From Alphaproteobacteria bacterium (lineage in GTDB: Bacteria > Pseudomonadota > Alphaproteobacteria > Micropepsales > Micropepsaceae): 8,055 nucleotides of DNA. Numbering within the stretch: position 1 is the stretch's first letter; the number at the start of each line of letters is the position of its first letter. A program made the translations under genes and the position numbers. Shown piece by piece: positions 6,412 through 8,055 of this stretch. Location: contig DMER01000167.1 of NCBI GenBank assembly GCA_003451645.1, positions 39,880-47,934 of the forward strand. Direction: 5' to 3'. Below the pieces are notes generated by a model, which did no database searches, was not told the DNA's origin, and saw only the letters and a program-made list of their open reading frames with translations.

Positions 6412-8055
6412 TTTCGCACATTAAGAAAGGCTTGCGCTGCTGCAAGTCTGGCGATGGGCACCCGGAACGGCGAGCAGGAGATATAGTCCAGGCCCGCCTG
6501 CTCAAAGAACAGGATCGAGGCCGGATCGCCGCCGTGCTCGCCGCAAATGCCGAGCTTGATCGTGGGCCTGGCCGCCTTGCCGCGCTCAACAGCGATCTTG
6601 ATGAGTTCACCAACGCCGTCTTGGTCGAGGCTCGCAAAGGGGTCCTGTGCCAGCAGCCCCTTGGCCAGATAGTCATTCATGAATTTGACGCCATCATCCC
6701 GGCTGATGCCAAAGGTGGTCTGGGTCAAGTCATTTGTTCCGAATGAGAAGAACTCGGCCGCTTCCGCGATCTCGGCGGCGCGCAACGCGGCGCGGGGGAG
6801 CTCTATCATCGTCCCGATCAAATAATCGAGGCGCATGCCCCGCTCCTTCTCGACCTGGCCTGCGACGGCGATGATGCGTGCACGGATGGTTTCGAGCTCG
6901 GCTTTCATGGCGATCAGCGGCACCATTACCTCTGGCACCACCGCCTTGCCGGTATCCTCTGCGGCATCGATCGCCGCCTCGAAGATGGCGCGGGCTTGCA
7001 TCTCATAGATCTCAGGGTAGCTGATCCCCAGCCTGCAGCCGCGATGGCCAAGCATGGGGTTGACCTCTGACAGCTCCGCGACACGGGTCTGCAGCTTGTC
7101 GCGCGGGATCCCCAATTGGGCCGCCACCTCCTCGATCTCGTCCTCCTTAGGCAGAAACTCATGCAAGGGCGGATCGAGCAGGCGGATGGTGACCGGCAAG
7201 CCCGGCATCAGCTCAAACAAATCGCGGAAGTCCTGCCGCTGATAGGGCAAGAGCTTGGCCAAGGCCTCAACACGGCCCTGACTGGTGTCGGCAAGGATCA
7301 TCTGGCGCACGGCGGCGATGCGGTCCTTGTCAAAGAACATGTGCTCGGTGCGGCAAAGGCCAATGCCCTCGGCGCCGAACTCCTTGGCGGCCATCGCGTC
7401 GGCGGGCGTCTCGGCATTCGCGCGCACGCGCATCCGACGGTGAAGGTCCGCCCAGCCCATGAGGGTCGCAAAGTCGCCCGTCAATTCCGGCTGTACCATC
7501 GGCACCCGGCCGCGCAGGACCTGGCCCGTCGCGCCATCCAGGGTGATCCAGTCGCCACTGCGCACCACCTCGCCCGCGACCATAAAGTGCTGCTTGTCCT
7601 TGTCGATGCGGATGCCGCCCGCCCCCACCACGCAAGGTCTGCCCATGCCGCGCGCGACCACGGCCGCATGGCTTGTCATTCCGCCGCGCGCGGTCAGTAC
7701 GCCCTTGGCCGCATGCATGCCATGAATGTCCTCTGGGCTCGTCTCCATCCGGACCAGCACCACTGCGCGGCCCTCATTGGCGCGGCGTTCAGCCTCGTTT
7801 GCATCAAACACGACCTCCCCAGCTGCGGCCCCCGGCGAGGCGGGCAAGCCCACCGCCAGGACATGACGCTCCGCCTTGGGGTCAATCGTTGGGTGCAGCA
7901 ACTGGTTGAGCGAGGCTGGATCAATGCGCCTGATCGCCTCGCCCTTGGTGATCAGCCCTTCACCCGCCATGTCGACCGCGATTTTGAGCGCTGCCCTGGC
8001 GGTGCGCTTGCCGGAGCGGGTCTGCAGCATCCAGAGCTTGCCGCGCTCGATCGTG
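6399..8055 (-). CDS. ppdK: Pyruvate, phosphate dikinase, C-terminal 551 residues (5' end outside window)
   Basis: PPDK interconverts pyruvate + ATP + Pi and phosphoenolpyruvate + AMP + PPi in the cytosol, for gluconeogenesis or PPi-linked glycolysis. The frame is open to the window edge. Residues are counted from the first full codon at 8054. The start TIERGKLWMLQTRSGKRT is the end of the ATP-grasp domain, so the Met at 8030 is internal, not a start. Next is the mobile phosphohistidine domain with GGMTSHAAVVARGMG (124-138, phospho-His129; the Thr before it is the regulatory site in plants). The TIM barrel for pyruvate/PEP follows: GLCRTEHMFF (232-241), MLGHRGCRLGI (334-344), PEVMVPL (374-380), GTMIELPRAAL (414-424), FSFGTNDLTQTTFG (436-449) and the catalytic Cys504 in GICGEHGG (502-509). 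The C terminus SCSPFRVPIARLAAAQA is standard. The GGMTSH motif and the barrel separate it from PEP synthase and from PTS enzyme I. About 330 N-terminal residues are missing from the window. Confidence 0.97.
   Translation of the reverse strand, partial: TIERGKLWMLQTRSGKRTARAALKIAVDMAGEGLITKGEAIRRIDPASLNQLLHPTIDPKAERHVLAVGLPASPGAAAGEVVFDANEAERRANEGRAVVLVRMETSPEDIHGMHAAKGVLTARGGMTSHAAVVARGMGRPCVVGAGGIRIDKDKQHFMVAGEVVRSGDWITLDGATGQVLRGRVPMVQPELTGDFATLMGWADLHRRMRVRANAETPADAMAAKEFGAEGIGLCRTEHMFFDKDRIAAVRQMILADTSQGRVEALAKLLPYQRQDFRDLFELMPGLPVTIRLLDPPLHEFLPKEDEIEEVAAQLGIPRDKLQTRVAELSEVNPMLGHRGCRLGISYPEIYEMQARAIFEAAIDAAEDTGKAVVPEVMVPLIAMKAELETIRARIIAVAGQVEKERGMRLDYLIGTMIELPRAALRAAEIAEAAEFFSFGTNDLTQTTFGISRDDGVKFMNDYLAKGLLAQDPFASLDQDGVGELIKIAVERGKAARPTIKLGICGEHGGDPASILFFEQAGLDYISCSPFRVPIARLAAAQAFLNVRNRPC

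Noticed and set aside
8028..8030. ATG at 8030 as the start of ppdK
   Set aside because: The frame remains open to the window edge and the residues before it (TIERGKLW) belong to the conserved end of the PPDK nucleotide-binding domain.

Overview
The window is GC-rich and densely coded. It reads as chromosomal DNA of an alphaproteobacterium. The best evidence is the style of the proteins: an SleB-type cell wall hydrolase of the short alphaproteobacterial kind, a DivL/PleC-like H box in the sensor kinase, an alphaproteobacterial-style pyruvate phosphate dikinase, and a CtrA-like half-site. The genus cannot be named from the sequence. There are seven protein genes, two of them cut by the window edges. 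I see no rRNA, tRNA, CRISPR array, transposase or integrase.

Positions 1-2615 (+ strand) hold a tight operon. It contains the 3' part of nadB (L-aspartate oxidase), nadC (quinolinate phosphoribosyltransferase, overlapping nadB by an ATGA junction) and a classical SDR oxidoreductase that starts 3 bases after nadC. The first two carry out de novo NAD synthesis; the SDR is an NAD(P)-dependent enzyme of unknown substrate. The operon ends against a convergent SleB-type cell wall hydrolase (2629-3309, -), with a hairpin at the junction.

Positions 3310-3856 are a 547-base divergent intergenic region with no convincing gene. It feeds the hydrolase leftwards and a multi-pass membrane histidine kinase (3857-5236, +) rightwards. 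The kinase has no response regulator next to it.

Positions 5233-5935 hold the most distinctive piece: a near-consensus sigma-70 promoter whose -10 overlaps the first of two identical TCTAATTAGA palindromes. Downstream of these lies a gene for an ArsR-type winged-helix protein fused to a DUF2087 domain. This looks like a self-repressing regulator. It ends at a strong bidirectional hairpin.

Positions 5950-8055 (- strand) hold pyruvate phosphate dikinase (ppdK, 5' end outside the window) followed by a small exported DUF305 protein with His/Met-rich motifs. The two are separated by 68 bases containing a hairpin and a TTGACA box.

Most of the window is ordinary housekeeping metabolism. The twin-palindrome operator with its ArsR-DUF2087 regulator is the part most worth following up. 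I do not see a clear new multi-gene system.
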